A stretch of DNA of 64,000 nt from NCBI RefSeq assembly GCF_003335505.1, contig NZ_QPEX01000019.1, positions 1-64,000 on the forward strand, read 5' to 3'. Positions 19,537 through 28,283 of the stretch are shown one piece after another (the stretch's first letter is position 1; each line of letters begins with the position of its first letter). This DNA is from Bremerella cremea. Lineage in GTDB: Bacteria > Planctomycetota > Planctomycetia > Pirellulales > Pirellulaceae. Below the pieces are notes generated by a model, which saw only the letters and a list, made by a program, of their open reading frames with translations, made no database searches and was not told where the DNA came from. Position numbers and translations under genes: made by a program.

Positions 19537-20283
19537 ATGGCTCGCATCCTATGTATCGCCAACCAAAAGGGAGGCGTCGGCAAGACCACCACGGCCATTA
19601 ACCTGGCCGCCGGTTTGGCCATGGCCGAGATGCGCACGCTGCTGGTTGACCTTGACCCTCAGTGCAATGCCACAACCGGGATTGGCCTTCAGCCGACCGA
19701 CCGGCACCCGTTGGTCTCGGACCGGCCACTGGCCGAGTCTATTCTCGAAACAGCGACCGAGAACTTATTCCTGGTTCCCGGTAGTCGCAGCTTCGAGGAT
19801 GTCGAACGATTGGCCGGGGGAGAGAAGTCGACCTCTGCGGTTCTGCAAGGGCATCTCGAATCTGGGATGAACCAGTACGACTATGTCCTGATTGATTGCC
19901 CGCCATCTGTGGGCGCGATCACGCAGACAGCCTTAGCTGCCTCTACCGAAGTGCTCATGCCGATCCAGGCTGAGTACTTTGCCATGGAAGGTCTCACGCA
20001 GATGATCCGTGTGATTCGCGATGTCATGCGACGCCCGCCTGGCAAGCTCGAGTTCGGTGGCATCGTATTAACCATGTACGATCCAACCCTCGAACTAACT
20101 CATGAAGTCGAACAAGAGGTCCGTGAGTTCTTCGGGGATATTGTTTTCGATACGGTGGTCCCGCGCGACCACTGGGTTTCCGAGGCACCCAGCTTCGGGC
20201 AATCAGTAATTACCCACGCACCTCGCAGTCGCGGGGCACGTGCTCATATGGAATTATGCATGGAGGTTTTAGATCGTGACTAG
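19537..20283 (+). CDS. parA: Chromosome-partitioning ATPase ParA (Soj)
   Basis: This 248-residue Walker-type ATPase forms the DNA-bound gradient that moves ParB-parS complexes. The deviant Walker A 'KGGVGKTTTAINLAAGLA' lies at about residues 10-27, A' is 'LLVDLDPQCNATTGIG', and Walker B is 'YVLIDCPPSVGAIT'. There is no N-terminal helix-turn-helix, so it is the chromosomal (short) type. It overlaps parB by 8 bp, implying translational coupling. Confidence 0.96.
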   Translation: MARILCIANQKGGVGKTTTAINLAAGLAMAEMRTLLVDLDPQCNATTGIGLQPTDRHPLVSDRPLAESILETATENLFLVPGSRSFEDVERLAGGEKSTSAVLQGHLESGMNQYDYVLIDCPPSVGAITQTALAASTEVLMPIQAEYFAMEGLTQMIRVIRDVMRRPPGKLEFGGIVLTMYDPTLELTHEVEQEVREFFGDIVFDTVVPRDHWVSEAPSFGQSVITHAPRSRGARAHMELCMEVLDRD

Positions 20284-21256
20284 ACAAAAGCGATTGGGGC
20301 GTGGTTTGGCAGCCTTGTTGGGTGATCCCACCGATCAGGCAGCCGAAGTGGAATTGCGAGAAGAAGGTGCGGAGACCGTTCCGTTCCAACCTCGTCTGGT
20401 TGAATCGGACTTCACCGAAGAAGCCATCCATAAGACCGATTCCTCACGGATCGCACTCGATCAGATCGATCGCAATCCCTACCAACCTCGACACAACTTC
20501 GATGATGCCGAGATCGCTTCGCTGGCCGAAAGCCTGAAGCAGCACGATATCCTCCAACCGATTGTCGTGCGTCAAATTGGTGATCGCTTTCAGCTGATCA
20601 GTGGTGAACGCCGGTTGCGAGCCGCTGGTCTGGCTGGCTGGGACTCGATTCCTGCTTTGGTGCGTGAAGCCGATGATCGCCTGGTTGCGGAACTGGCCAT
20701 CGTAGAAAATCTGCAACGTCAGGATCTCAATCCCCTCGAAAAAGCGATTAGCTTCCAGCGTTACCTAGAACAGCACAACGCCACCCAAGGGGAACTTGCC
20801 GACCGGATTAAAGTCGATCGCAGCACGATCGCCAACTTGGTTCGTCTGCTCGACCTACCTGACGCAGTGAAGTCATCCGTTCATAGTGGTGAACTTTCCC
20901 AGGGACACGCCCGGGCATTGTTGCCCCTGGGCGACGAAGCGATTCAATGCGAGTTTGCAACACGAATCATTCGCGACGGCTGGAGCGTTCGCTCAACCGA
21001 GCAAGCCGTGCAAGACTTCTTGAATGGAGAAGAGTCGCCCGAGAGTCCTGCCCCGGCCAAGAAGGGCGCACGAACCAAGTCGAAACAGGTGATCTCGCTC
21101 GAAGAGGATCTACGGATGGCACTTGGCACGAAGGTCGACATCAAGCAGGCGACCAAAGGAGGCAAGATCGTCATTCACTTTAAGAACGCCGATGAATTCG
21201 ACCGCCTGAACGAATATTTGTTAGCCGATGCCGAAGCGGATCGTCGTGCCGCATAA
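20276..21256 (+). CDS. parB: Chromosome-partitioning protein ParB (Spo0J)
   Basis: The product has 326 residues from a GTG start inside the parA tail. The N-terminal 'RQKRLGRGLAALLG' is the ParA-stimulating peptide. The CTPase/ParB core follows: 'IDRNPYQPR', then 'QHDILQPIVVRQ' and 'LISGERRLRAAGLAG' (the GERR motif binds CTP). The helix-turn-helix region for parS is 'LADRIKVDRSTIANLVRLL', and the dimerisation domain is C-terminal ('KIVIHFKNADEFDRL'). Four parS sites lie just upstream. Confidence 0.96.
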   Translation: MTRQKRLGRGLAALLGDPTDQAAEVELREEGAETVPFQPRLVESDFTEEAIHKTDSSRIALDQIDRNPYQPRHNFDDAEIASLAESLKQHDILQPIVVRQIGDRFQLISGERRLRAAGLAGWDSIPALVREADDRLVAELAIVENLQRQDLNPLEKAISFQRYLEQHNATQGELADRIKVDRSTIANLVRLLDLPDAVKSSVHSGELSQGHARALLPLGDEAIQCEFATRIIRDGWSVRSTEQAVQDFLNGEESPESPAPAKKGARTKSKQVISLEEDLRMALGTKVDIKQATKGGKIVIHFKNADEFDRLNEYLLADAEADRRAA

Positions 21257-21285
21257 GCACCGACCAGCCATTGCGAATCGAAGAC

Positions 21286-21317
21286 AAACGGGAGCTTAAA
21301 TAGCTCCCGTTTTTTTA
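21286..21317 (+). terminator. Intrinsic terminator after parB
   Basis: AAACGGGAGCT pairs with AGCTCCCGTTT around a short AT-rich loop, followed by a T-run, about 30 bases past the parB stop. Confidence 0.92.
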
Positions 21318-21386
21318 TATCGAGCAAACAGACGTTTGCATTCCTCAAGTCGTGTGTGCCCTATTGCACACCAACGCGTCACGCAT

Positions 21387-22631
21387 TTAGACCTTGCGAA
21401 TCGATGCCAGTAGCTCATCGACGCTACGCGAGAGGGTCGTTGAAACCTCTTGTAACTCCGCCGCTGCGGTGACGAGTCTTTCGGTCGACTCGCGTGTGTT
21501 GTCTGCTGCCTCGGTTGCCTGATTGATTGCAACGGTAACTTGTGCCGTTTCTGTAGCCGCTTCGTTTGCGTTTGCGCGAATCTCGGAAGTCGCTTCTGCT
21601 TGTTGCTGAATTAGGCGAAAGATACTCTTGCTTGTCTCGCTGATTTCCAAAGTCATCTCACCGCAAGCGGTAATCGCTTTCGCTGCTTTGGCAGACGAGT
21701 CTTGAACACTGCCAATTTCCTCTCGCGCGGCATTGGTTGCTTCACGGGTTTGTTCGGCTAGTTTGCGAACCTCACTGGCCACTGCGGCAAATCCGAGCCC
21801 GGCTTCTCCGGCGCGGGCAGCCTCGATCGCCGCATTCAAAGACAACACCTTTGTCAGTTTGGCGATCTCCGTAATCGTATCAACAACCGTTCCAATCCGA
21901 TGCGACGAGTCCTTGAGGCCTGCGACAACCGTGTTTGCTTCCGACGACTCTATCACGGCCCTTTGGACGATCTCGTTTGCCTCAGCAACTTGCTCTTTGA
22001 CCTGCCCGATACTCTCGGTCAACTGTTGGCTTGATTCATCAACCTGAATGACGATGGCACTTGTACGGTCAGCAGAACGAGAGGCGTTGTCAGCTTGGGA
22101 AGCCGTTTGTTGCGCCACCAAAGCGAGTTGCTCGCTGGTGTTATGAATTTCGTTCGCCGCTGCCGCAACAGATGTCGCAATCTCCTTGACGGTTGCTTCA
22201 AATTGATCGGCAATGTCCAGTCGGCGCGATTCCGCTTGGGACAGTTCCGCTGCGGAATGCTTCATTTCCGTAGTCGACTCATTGATAATCTGAGCGGCAT
22301 GCTTGAAAGTGCCAACCATGCCTCGCAAGATCACCCGTCGAAAGAACTTGCCTTGGGCAGTAAAACCGAGAACAGCCTTGGCCTCACGGACGAACGCATC
22401 GGTATAGTCTAGTAACCCGTTGATGCCGAACATCAAGTCCCCTAAGTCACCATCGACGTCAACGTGCAAAAGACGTGCTTCGAGGTCGCCATGGGCAGCA
22501 CGGTTGCAGACTTCGGTCGCCTGGGCAATCCAATGGTCGTAATTCTTGAGCCTTGCCTCGAGCTCTTGAACACGTGCTGCTAGCGACTTGCTCCCTGCTC
22601 CACTAGGAGTCTGCTTGGTGGTTAGCGTCAT
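21387..22631 (-). CDS. Cytosolic methyl-accepting chemotaxis protein
   Basis: This 414-residue protein has no membrane segment. Residues 20-150 form a helical input region; 150-410 are the long coiled-coil signalling domain. The hairpin tip reads '[20 protein letters not shown]' then '[16 protein letters not shown]'; the usual tip begins [18 protein letters not shown], so three tip-proximal positions differ (Q to L, N to K, A to S). AGGAG 9 bases upstream supports the start. It follows the PAS gene by 12 bp. Together they look like Aer split into two proteins, the PAS sensor in one and the signalling rod in the other. Confidence 0.92.
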   Translation of the reverse strand: MTLTTKQTPSGAGSKSLAARVQELEARLKNYDHWIAQATEVCNRAAHGDLEARLLHVDVDGDLGDLMFGINGLLDYTDAFVREAKAVLGFTAQGKFFRRVILRGMVGTFKHAAQIINESTTEMKHSAAELSQAESRRLDIADQFEATVKEIATSVAAAANEIHNTSEQLALVAQQTASQADNASRSADRTSAIVIQVDESSQQLTESIGQVKEQVAEANEIVQRAVIESSEANTVVAGLKDSSHRIGTVVDTITEIAKLTKVLSLNAAIEAARAGEAGLGFAAVASEVRKLAEQTREATNAAREEIGSVQDSSAKAAKAITACGEMTLEISETSKSIFRLIQQQAEATSEIRANANEAATETAQVTVAINQATEAADNTRESTERLVTAAAELQEVSTTLSRSVDELLASIRKV

Positions 22632-22643
22632 GTCTTCAGACTC

Positions 22644-23180
22644 CTACACGCACTGGACAAGTGAGAAAGCAAACTCGTCATATGACATCCCAACGGACTC
22701 AAGCAGGCGACCAAGTTCGCCTTCTGCGTCGTGCATGCCGGCTCGCCAGTCGGGGTTGGAATCTTCGATCTTCTTTAGCGAGGCGTAGATCGGAATGATT
22801 TGCTCAACGGCAGAACGATCAGGCACACGACGGCTTGAGTGATACCCGGTGATCTTTCCCGCCGCATCAAAACTAGGAGTCACATGAGCCAGAACCCAGT
22901 AGTGATCTCCATTCTTGCAAAGATTAACAACGAACGCGAAGACTTCATTGCCTGCGGAAATGTTGTCCCATAATAGTTTGAACACGCAATGAGGCATGTC
23001 GGGATGACGAATAATGTTGTGGGGTGCGCCGAGCAGTTCTTCCTCGGTGTACCCGGCGACATGAATGAACGTTTGATTGGCATAAGTGATGATGCCTTTC
23101 GGATCCGTTTTGCTGACGATGATTTCATCTTCGCCAAACGTTCGTTCGTGCCCGGTGAGACGGACATTCTTTTTGATCAT
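22644..23180 (-). CDS. Aer-type PAS domain sensor protein
   Basis: The product has 178 residues, mostly one PAS domain of the aerotaxis kind: 'IVSKTDPKGIITYANQTF', 'GYTEEELLGAPHNIIRHPDMP', 'LLWDNISAG' and 'KNGDHYWVLAHVTPSFD'. In Aer proteins this domain binds FAD and reports redox state. It lacks its own signalling domain and is followed 12 bp later by the cytosolic chemotaxis protein, its probable output partner. The cofactor is inferred from the family. Confidence 0.9.
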   Translation of the reverse strand: MIKKNVRLTGHERTFGEDEIIVSKTDPKGIITYANQTFIHVAGYTEEELLGAPHNIIRHPDMPHCVFKLLWDNISAGNEVFAFVVNLCKNGDHYWVLAHVTPSFDAAGKITGYHSSRRVPDRSAVEQIIPIYASLKKIEDSNPDWRAGMHDAEGELGRLLESVGMSYDEFAFSLVQCV

Positions 23181-23596
23181 CTCTGGTGTGCCCCTCGCTT
23201 GCTAAACGTCTGCAATGAAGACGCCGCGAACCGTTCCCCAAAATGCCTTCAAGGGGATGTTCAAGTATGGGAGTTACCAGTCCATACAGCTGCAATTCGT
23301 CGCCTCAAGCCGGCTGCGATTTCCCGCAGTCGATTATCTGTTTTCGCGCCAATCGTTATAACTGATGGCAAGACGGTGAGCTTCCGATAAAGCCCTTTAA
23401 CCCGATAGACAAACGTTGCAATGACCTTCATGGCAAGATAAGAAAGAGACGCCTAAGCAAGGCGTTTGCTGCAGATACCAGATTCCCGCCAAACGAATTA
23501 ACAGCGGGAATCTGGAGAAGCATGTTCTGCCGGAATCACTTGTTCTTTCTATCCGTTCACCATTAAACGAAAGCAAGGCAGTGCCCCGTGTTTTGC
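23181..23596. other. Intergenic region with a long hairpin, no gene seen
   Basis: This 416-bp stretch separates the carboxypeptidase 3' end from the PAS-MCP operon start. The only structure seen is a perfect 12-bp inverted repeat, CCAGATTCCCGC (23478-23489) and GCGGGAATCTGG (23504-23515), without a T-run on either side. It may protect the carboxypeptidase mRNA 3' end or aid Rho-type termination. Confidence 0.5.
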
Positions 23597-25171
23597 CTAC
23601 TCGTATTTGGCAGGGGTTCCTTCGGGTGGCAATGCCTGCTGGATGAACTCCCGAATATCGTCATTGGCTTGACGTAAATCTTCGTTGCGAAGATACATCA
23701 TGTGGCCGCCACGATATCCTTTAAAGCTCAAGCGATCTTTCATCTTGCCGCTAGGATCGAGGTGCCACATCGTGTACTTGGCGTTGAAGTAGGTCGTTGC
23801 CCCGTCGTAGTAACCAGACTGGATCATGACTTTTAAATAGGGATTCATCGCCATCGCTTGACGCAAGTCTTCTCCGGTTTGGTCCCCATCCCAATCCCAA
23901 CGCCCCACGGGGCCAAACATGTTGTATTTTACGTCGGTCTTGAAATTCAGTTCGTTCGGAAAGTACCAATTGACGGCCGGGGTAAACGAGTGCAGCCAAG
24001 AGGCAAGCTCCGCATTAAAGTCCGGCGAGTCTCCAGCATCTTGACGATCGATGCCTTGATAGCGGGAATCAAGACGTCCAATCGTGCGACCTTCCTCACG
24101 CAACAACTCTTTCCAATAAAAACGGGTAGGCACATCGAGGTTGTATTGTCTGACAACATTCTCACTAAGTCCTGAATACTTTGCGAACCCTTGAATCGCT
24201 TCCTTCTTCGCTTCAGGGGTCGCCCAAGCACCACGGACCATCGTAGGAAGCAAGGTATCAATCGTAAACTTCTCGGCTTGTTCAAGGACCTCTGATAAAT
24301 CTTGTTTCTGCAAGTCTTCTGGTAACTTCTTGTGGTACCAGGCGGTTGCAGCATAGTACGGCAATCGATTAGCAGCCTCCACGGCTCCGTCCCGCTCGAT
24401 CCCTAATTCCGTTGGCGAAACCAAGATCACGCCATTGAGATACATCCACTGACTACCTTGCAGCTTGTACGCCAGGCCTGAAACGCGAGTAGTTCCGTAG
24501 CTCTCTCCAATCAGGAACTTGGGAGACTGCCAGCGATTGATGCGACTAACGAATGTATTGATCCACTCAGCGAGATAGGTCGCGTCTTGATTGACGCCAA
24601 AGAACTGCTTGGGATCGGCCTTCTCGTCAACAATTCGTGAATACCCCGTATTAACAGGATTCACATAAACGATATCTGCCACATCTAAAATGGTATACGG
24701 ATTCTCGCGTACACCATACGGCTGAAGCGGATAGCCTTCTTCATCGATGTTCAGCATCCGAGGCCCTGTGTAGGCCAAGTGCATCCAAACAGAAGCCGAA
24801 CCAGGTCCGCCGTTGAACGAAATCACGAGCGGGCGATGATCCGTTTGTTCGATATCGGTGCGACGATAATAAGTGTAAAAGAGCGTGGCCAGCGGCTTTC
24901 CATCTTCATCCCATACTGGCTGCGTTCCCGCTGTCGCCTCATAGGGAATCGTCTGACCGTTGACGGTTACTTCGTGCTGCGTGACGACGCTAGTCTCAAT
25001 CGGAATCTTGCGGACGTAGTCCTGGGGATTGTCTCCCTTGGAATCGCTGACGGCCTTCTCAGTAGCCGCCTCCTCTGCACGGATGCTGCTAAGCGAGCCA
25101 AAAAACAAAACCACCAGAACTAACAGCGGGTAAACCATAACCGTCGACTTCGACGTACGAGCGAGTTGCAT
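23597..25171 (-). CDS. Exported S10-family serine carboxypeptidase-like protein
   Basis: The product has 524 residues from the ATG at 25171, where AAAGGAG lies 9 bases upstream; an in-frame ATG 14 codons earlier has no such site. A signal peptide spans about residues 10-33. The S10 signatures are present: 'NGGPGSASVWMHL' (oxyanion hole), 'GESYGTTR' with the nucleophile Ser, the Asp in 'SGYYDGAT', and 'GGHMMYLR' with the catalytic His. Such enzymes remove C-terminal residues from peptides in acidic compartments. Periplasmic location is inferred. Confidence 0.92.
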   Translation of the reverse strand: MQLARTSKSTVMVYPLLVLVVLFFGSLSSIRAEEAATEKAVSDSKGDNPQDYVRKIPIETSVVTQHEVTVNGQTIPYEATAGTQPVWDEDGKPLATLFYTYYRRTDIEQTDHRPLVISFNGGPGSASVWMHLAYTGPRMLNIDEEGYPLQPYGVRENPYTILDVADIVYVNPVNTGYSRIVDEKADPKQFFGVNQDATYLAEWINTFVSRINRWQSPKFLIGESYGTTRVSGLAYKLQGSQWMYLNGVILVSPTELGIERDGAVEAANRLPYYAATAWYHKKLPEDLQKQDLSEVLEQAEKFTIDTLLPTMVRGAWATPEAKKEAIQGFAKYSGLSENVVRQYNLDVPTRFYWKELLREEGRTIGRLDSRYQGIDRQDAGDSPDFNAELASWLHSFTPAVNWYFPNELNFKTDVKYNMFGPVGRWDWDGDQTGEDLRQAMAMNPYLKVMIQSGYYDGATTYFNAKYTMWHLDPSGKMKDRLSFKGYRGGHMMYLRNEDLRQANDDIREFIQQALPPEGTPAKYE

Positions 25172-25415
25172 CAGTGGATGCTCCTTTAGACAGGCCAGTT
25201 CATTTCCAACCAATCATTATAATTGCGCAAATTCGCACGTCTCTACCATAAGCAAATTCTAACGGCGGGAGACGACGAACACCGCATTCGCCCCCTCTCA
25301 TGGTGAACCGCAAGCGAACATTTACTATGCGACGAACTGTTTGGTGTTTGATAAAATCTTGCCTATGCATCCCAACAGACACGCCGTTCTCCTTTTAGCT
25401 CGTGCAAGTGAAACC

Positions 25416-26414
25416 ATGAAGCATCTAGGACTTCTCCTGGCAGTATTTCTTGCTCCCACGCCACTGCTAGCTGACGAACACCAGGTCTTTGCCCATCGCG
25501 GTGCGAGCGGTTATTTACCCGAGCATAGTCTGCCCGCCAAAGCGATGGCGCATGCCCAAGGCGCAGATTTTTTGGAGCAAGACGTGGTGCTTACCCAAGA
25601 CAATGTTCCCCTCGTCTTGCACGATATTCATCTCGATGGCATCACCGACGTTGCCAGCCGTTTTCCGGAACGCAAACGGAAAGATGGACGCTATTACGCT
25701 ATCGATTTCACCCTGAAAGAAATCAAACAGCTACAAGCCACACAACGTTTTAATCTCAAAACAAGAGACACCGTCGCTCCAGAACGCTTTCCTATCAACG
25801 GGTATACGTATCAGCTACATACTTTGGATGAAGAGATCCGTTTCATCCAAGGCATGAACTTTAGCACCGGACGCGATGTGGGTCTCTTCACAGAGATCAA
25901 GAATCCCAGCTTTCATCAAGCGGAAGGGCACGATGTTGCGAAAGCGGTTTTCGATGTGCTATCTCGCCACGGCTATGCCGACAGCAAAGACGCAAATTGC
26001 TGGGTTCAATGCTTCGAGCAAACCACATTAAAACGCTTTCGGGAAGAGTTCGGCTGGCCAGGGAGGTTGATGATGATTTACTATGGCAACAAAACCGGAG
26101 CCGATGGCTCGAACTACGATTACTTGGCTACGCCTGACGGTCTTAAAGAACTAGCCACGTTCGTGGATGGCGTTTTCCCCAATCTACCCCGCGTTGTCAC
26201 CTGGGATGAAAAGGGGCAACCTCATGTCAGCAATTTTACTTCTGCGGCCCATCAAGTAGGCCTCCGCGTCATTTCTGGCGTCGCCCGCCGTGACAATCTC
26301 CCGAAAAACTGCCCCTCTCTTCCAGCCTTGCACGAGGCCCTATTCACGGTCGCCGGTGTAGACGACATTTGCACCGATTTTCCGGACCTTAGTGTTCAAT
26401 GGTTGAGGCCATAG
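25416..26414 (+). CDS. glpQ: Periplasmic glycerophosphodiester phosphodiesterase
   Basis: The product has 332 residues from the ATG at 25416 (MKHLGLLLA), which opens a clear signal peptide cut near LLADE. The GDPD motifs are present: 'HRGASGYLPEHS' (catalytic His and first metal Glu), 'LEQDVVLTQDNVPLVLHD' (metal Glu/Asp and second His) and 'FTEIKNP'. The enzyme splits glycerophosphodiesters to glycerol-3-phosphate and an alcohol. It is divergent from the carboxypeptidase gene. No glycerol-3-phosphate transporter is adjacent. Confidence 0.93.
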   Translation: MKHLGLLLAVFLAPTPLLADEHQVFAHRGASGYLPEHSLPAKAMAHAQGADFLEQDVVLTQDNVPLVLHDIHLDGITDVASRFPERKRKDGRYYAIDFTLKEIKQLQATQRFNLKTRDTVAPERFPINGYTYQLHTLDEEIRFIQGMNFSTGRDVGLFTEIKNPSFHQAEGHDVAKAVFDVLSRHGYADSKDANCWVQCFEQTTLKRFREEFGWPGRLMMIYYGNKTGADGSNYDYLATPDGLKELATFVDGVFPNLPRVVTWDEKGQPHVSNFTSAAHQVGLRVISGVARRDNLPKNCPSLPALHEALFTVAGVDDICTDFPDLSVQWLRP

Positions 26415-26469
26415 GCGAGTTATCAAATTACTGTTTAGCTGGCTGTTCTACGCCAACTTTGAAAAAACG

Positions 26470-27162
26470 CTAGGAACTTCCAAGCGTGGGGCGTTGGCGA
26501 CACAACAAGAACCAACCAACGGCAACCTGACTTATCAAAAGCAGGATCATAACTGAGAGGTACATCGGCACCGGCGACACATGACGAATGACTTGTCCGT
26601 TGGTAACATCAAACACAACGCGAACCCCTTGAGCCCCAAACACCGTAAAGGTCATCTTCTGCGGATCGAACGCGAGGTTGTCATTTTCCGACCGTGCAAC
26701 CCTGGGCAAGGCCAATTCGAGTAGCGAGAAAAGAGTGACGTCCGAATACGAAGCCATTTCGTTTCCGTTGGAATAGAACGTGACCAAATGACCATAATGC
26801 CCGCTCCATACCGATCCGCCGTCATGAGCAAGCATGAGATACTTCCCTTGCGGTCCCACAAATACGTCGTGCGTTACATCCTGAAAGGGAATCGTCCATA
26901 ACGGACTGGCTGATCCGTCATTTCGGTAAAGCCCGCTCTGCGTATAGGCCGTCCTTATTCTTTTGATCTCTTCGACGTTATCCTCGGTGTATTGGAATTC
27001 CTCTTCAGCCGACAACGGCGAAATCATCACCAAGACAAATTGTCCATCGGCGGATACTTTGGTCCACGACTCAAGAGAAGGCAAAGCGGCATTGACTACG
27101 CCTGGAGCTCCAATCCAACCTAGCCCTACAAACAACCAAACGAAGACGCGTAATTCGTACAT
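26470..27162 (-). CDS. Hypothetical exported protein with C-terminal membrane anchor
   Basis: The product has 230 residues. An N-terminal signal peptide (about 5-26, cut near VNAAL) and a C-terminal hydrophobic helix (about 200-222, followed by 'CRQRP') bracket a beta-rich domain of about 170 residues. Repeated short strands such as 'GQFVLVMISP' and 'GKYLMLAHDGG' suggest a propeller-like or WD40-like fold, which is inference. It converges on the glpQ gene. Confidence 0.7.
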   Translation of the reverse strand: MYELRVFVWLFVGLGWIGAPGVVNAALPSLESWTKVSADGQFVLVMISPLSAEEEFQYTEDNVEEIKRIRTAYTQSGLYRNDGSASPLWTIPFQDVTHDVFVGPQGKYLMLAHDGGSVWSGHYGHLVTFYSNGNEMASYSDVTLFSLLELALPRVARSENDNLAFDPQKMTFTVFGAQGVRVVFDVTNGQVIRHVSPVPMYLSVMILLLISQVAVGWFLLCRQRPTLGSS

Positions 27163-27838
27163 GACCTCACGCCCACCACACTTTCAATCAAGGATATCTC
27201 CTTAAATGGTAGCGAAATGAGCACCAGAAGTGGTGGATAAATCACGCCTGGCAAAGAGAAAAACACTGTCGACTTTGTCTGCGGAATCGACCGCTATTTG
27301 ATAGTCGACGAGCTTCTCGAAGGCAAACGTCATAGCTACTCAAAGAGGAGAGTAGAAAGGAGATAGTAGAACGATTAGAGAGGGAGAAAGGTGAGCGGCA
27401 AAAACGGGAACGTTACGAACCAATTCAGGCCAGAAACGCGTCCTTCTACTGCTCGACTTTCTCCCCTCTACTCTCTACTTGCCTTCGGCAAGTCGGGGCG
27501 ACAAGACACGGTTAGAACTTTTTTGCTCCGCGCTTTTGGACCTGCAAACATATGATCCCCTGTGTTTTGCAGGGCTAAAAGCGCTGATCGGCCAAACCCG
27601 TAAACAGCTGGAATGACGCGCATCTGCCTTGGGCAACCAGTGGCAAAGCGCTTTCTCAAACAGCTTTCTTTGCTCCCTGCTGTTCAGTATTTTGTAAGCG
27701 GCTATCTCGCTGGCACGATCGCGCAAAGACGCTTTTAGAAGGCCACTCTGCTGATCGCCTTTCTGTGTTTCTGGCTGCCCGTACGCAAAGGCGTTTCGGC
27801 GCGGCCATGCAAAGCGTTTCAGATGGAGACCCAAACCA
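27163..27838. repeat. Gene-poor stretch with purine tract and inverted repeats
   Basis: No convincing gene is seen. A purine-rich tract (27342-27397) is matched about 50 bases later by a pyrimidine-rich tract (27441-27480), and parts of them form an imperfect inverted repeat (27374-27398 with 27449-27473). A second imperfect inverted repeat pairs 27530-27548 with 27566-27584. Variants of AAAGCGCTTT recur at about 27577, 27644, 27724, 27786 and 27809. A minus-strand open frame (27475-27939) crosses this zone but shows no domain. The zone could be a decayed mobile repeat or a structured RNA. Confidence 0.45.
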
Positions 27839-28021
27839 ATGACTACCTCACCTACTCCAAGCGAAGATCCAAAGAAGCAGAACGAGACTGATTGCTGCCT
27901 CAATGCAACCGAGCAAGACGCTCTGGATGATCCAATCAAGCAAGAGCAGTACCGTCAGGAATACCTACGTCAGCTCCGGCTCTGATCGTGTCCCGGTTGC
28001 GGCGAGACCGATCTGATTTAG
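27839..28021 (+). pseudogene. Small CxxC protein interrupted by an in-frame TGA
   Basis: ATG at 27839, with TGGAGA about 9 bases upstream, opens 48 hydrophilic codons containing 'DCCLNATEQDALDDP' and 'KQEQYRQEYLRQLRL'. TGA (27983-27985) follows, after which the same frame continues for 11 codons as SCPGCGETDLI and then TAG. The 'CPGCGE' knuckle looks like the natural end of a roughly 60-residue zinc-ribbon-like protein. The TGA is one C-to-T change from CGA (Arg), so a recent nonsense mutation is the simplest reading. A real 48-residue protein, a sequencing error or UGA recoding are alternatives; no SECIS element was identified. Confidence 0.45.
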
Positions 28022-28283
28022 CACCTTTGCGCAGCGATTCAGTTCTTGCGTCGCATCGCAAGACAACTCTGGATCTACGCTCCATCTCTATGCAGGAACT
28101 GTCGTCGATGAGTCTCATAGACCCGGTGGACAAACCGCAACAGTTCATTTGCTCTATACGTTGTGCCACAACGCTTGCCGTGCATTCTGCACAATGTACA
28201 CGATCTAAGAATGTCGTTCACATTTTGCCCTGCTTCTCAGGCTCGGGCTTCAATGCTCACCATGGCTAGATCGAGATTCCTCA

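Noticed and set aside
27475-27939. A 154-codon minus-strand frame in the gene-poor zone
   Set aside because: No ribosome binding site, no domain, and it crosses inverted repeats. It could be part of a repeat family, so the zone is reported but the frame is not called a gene.
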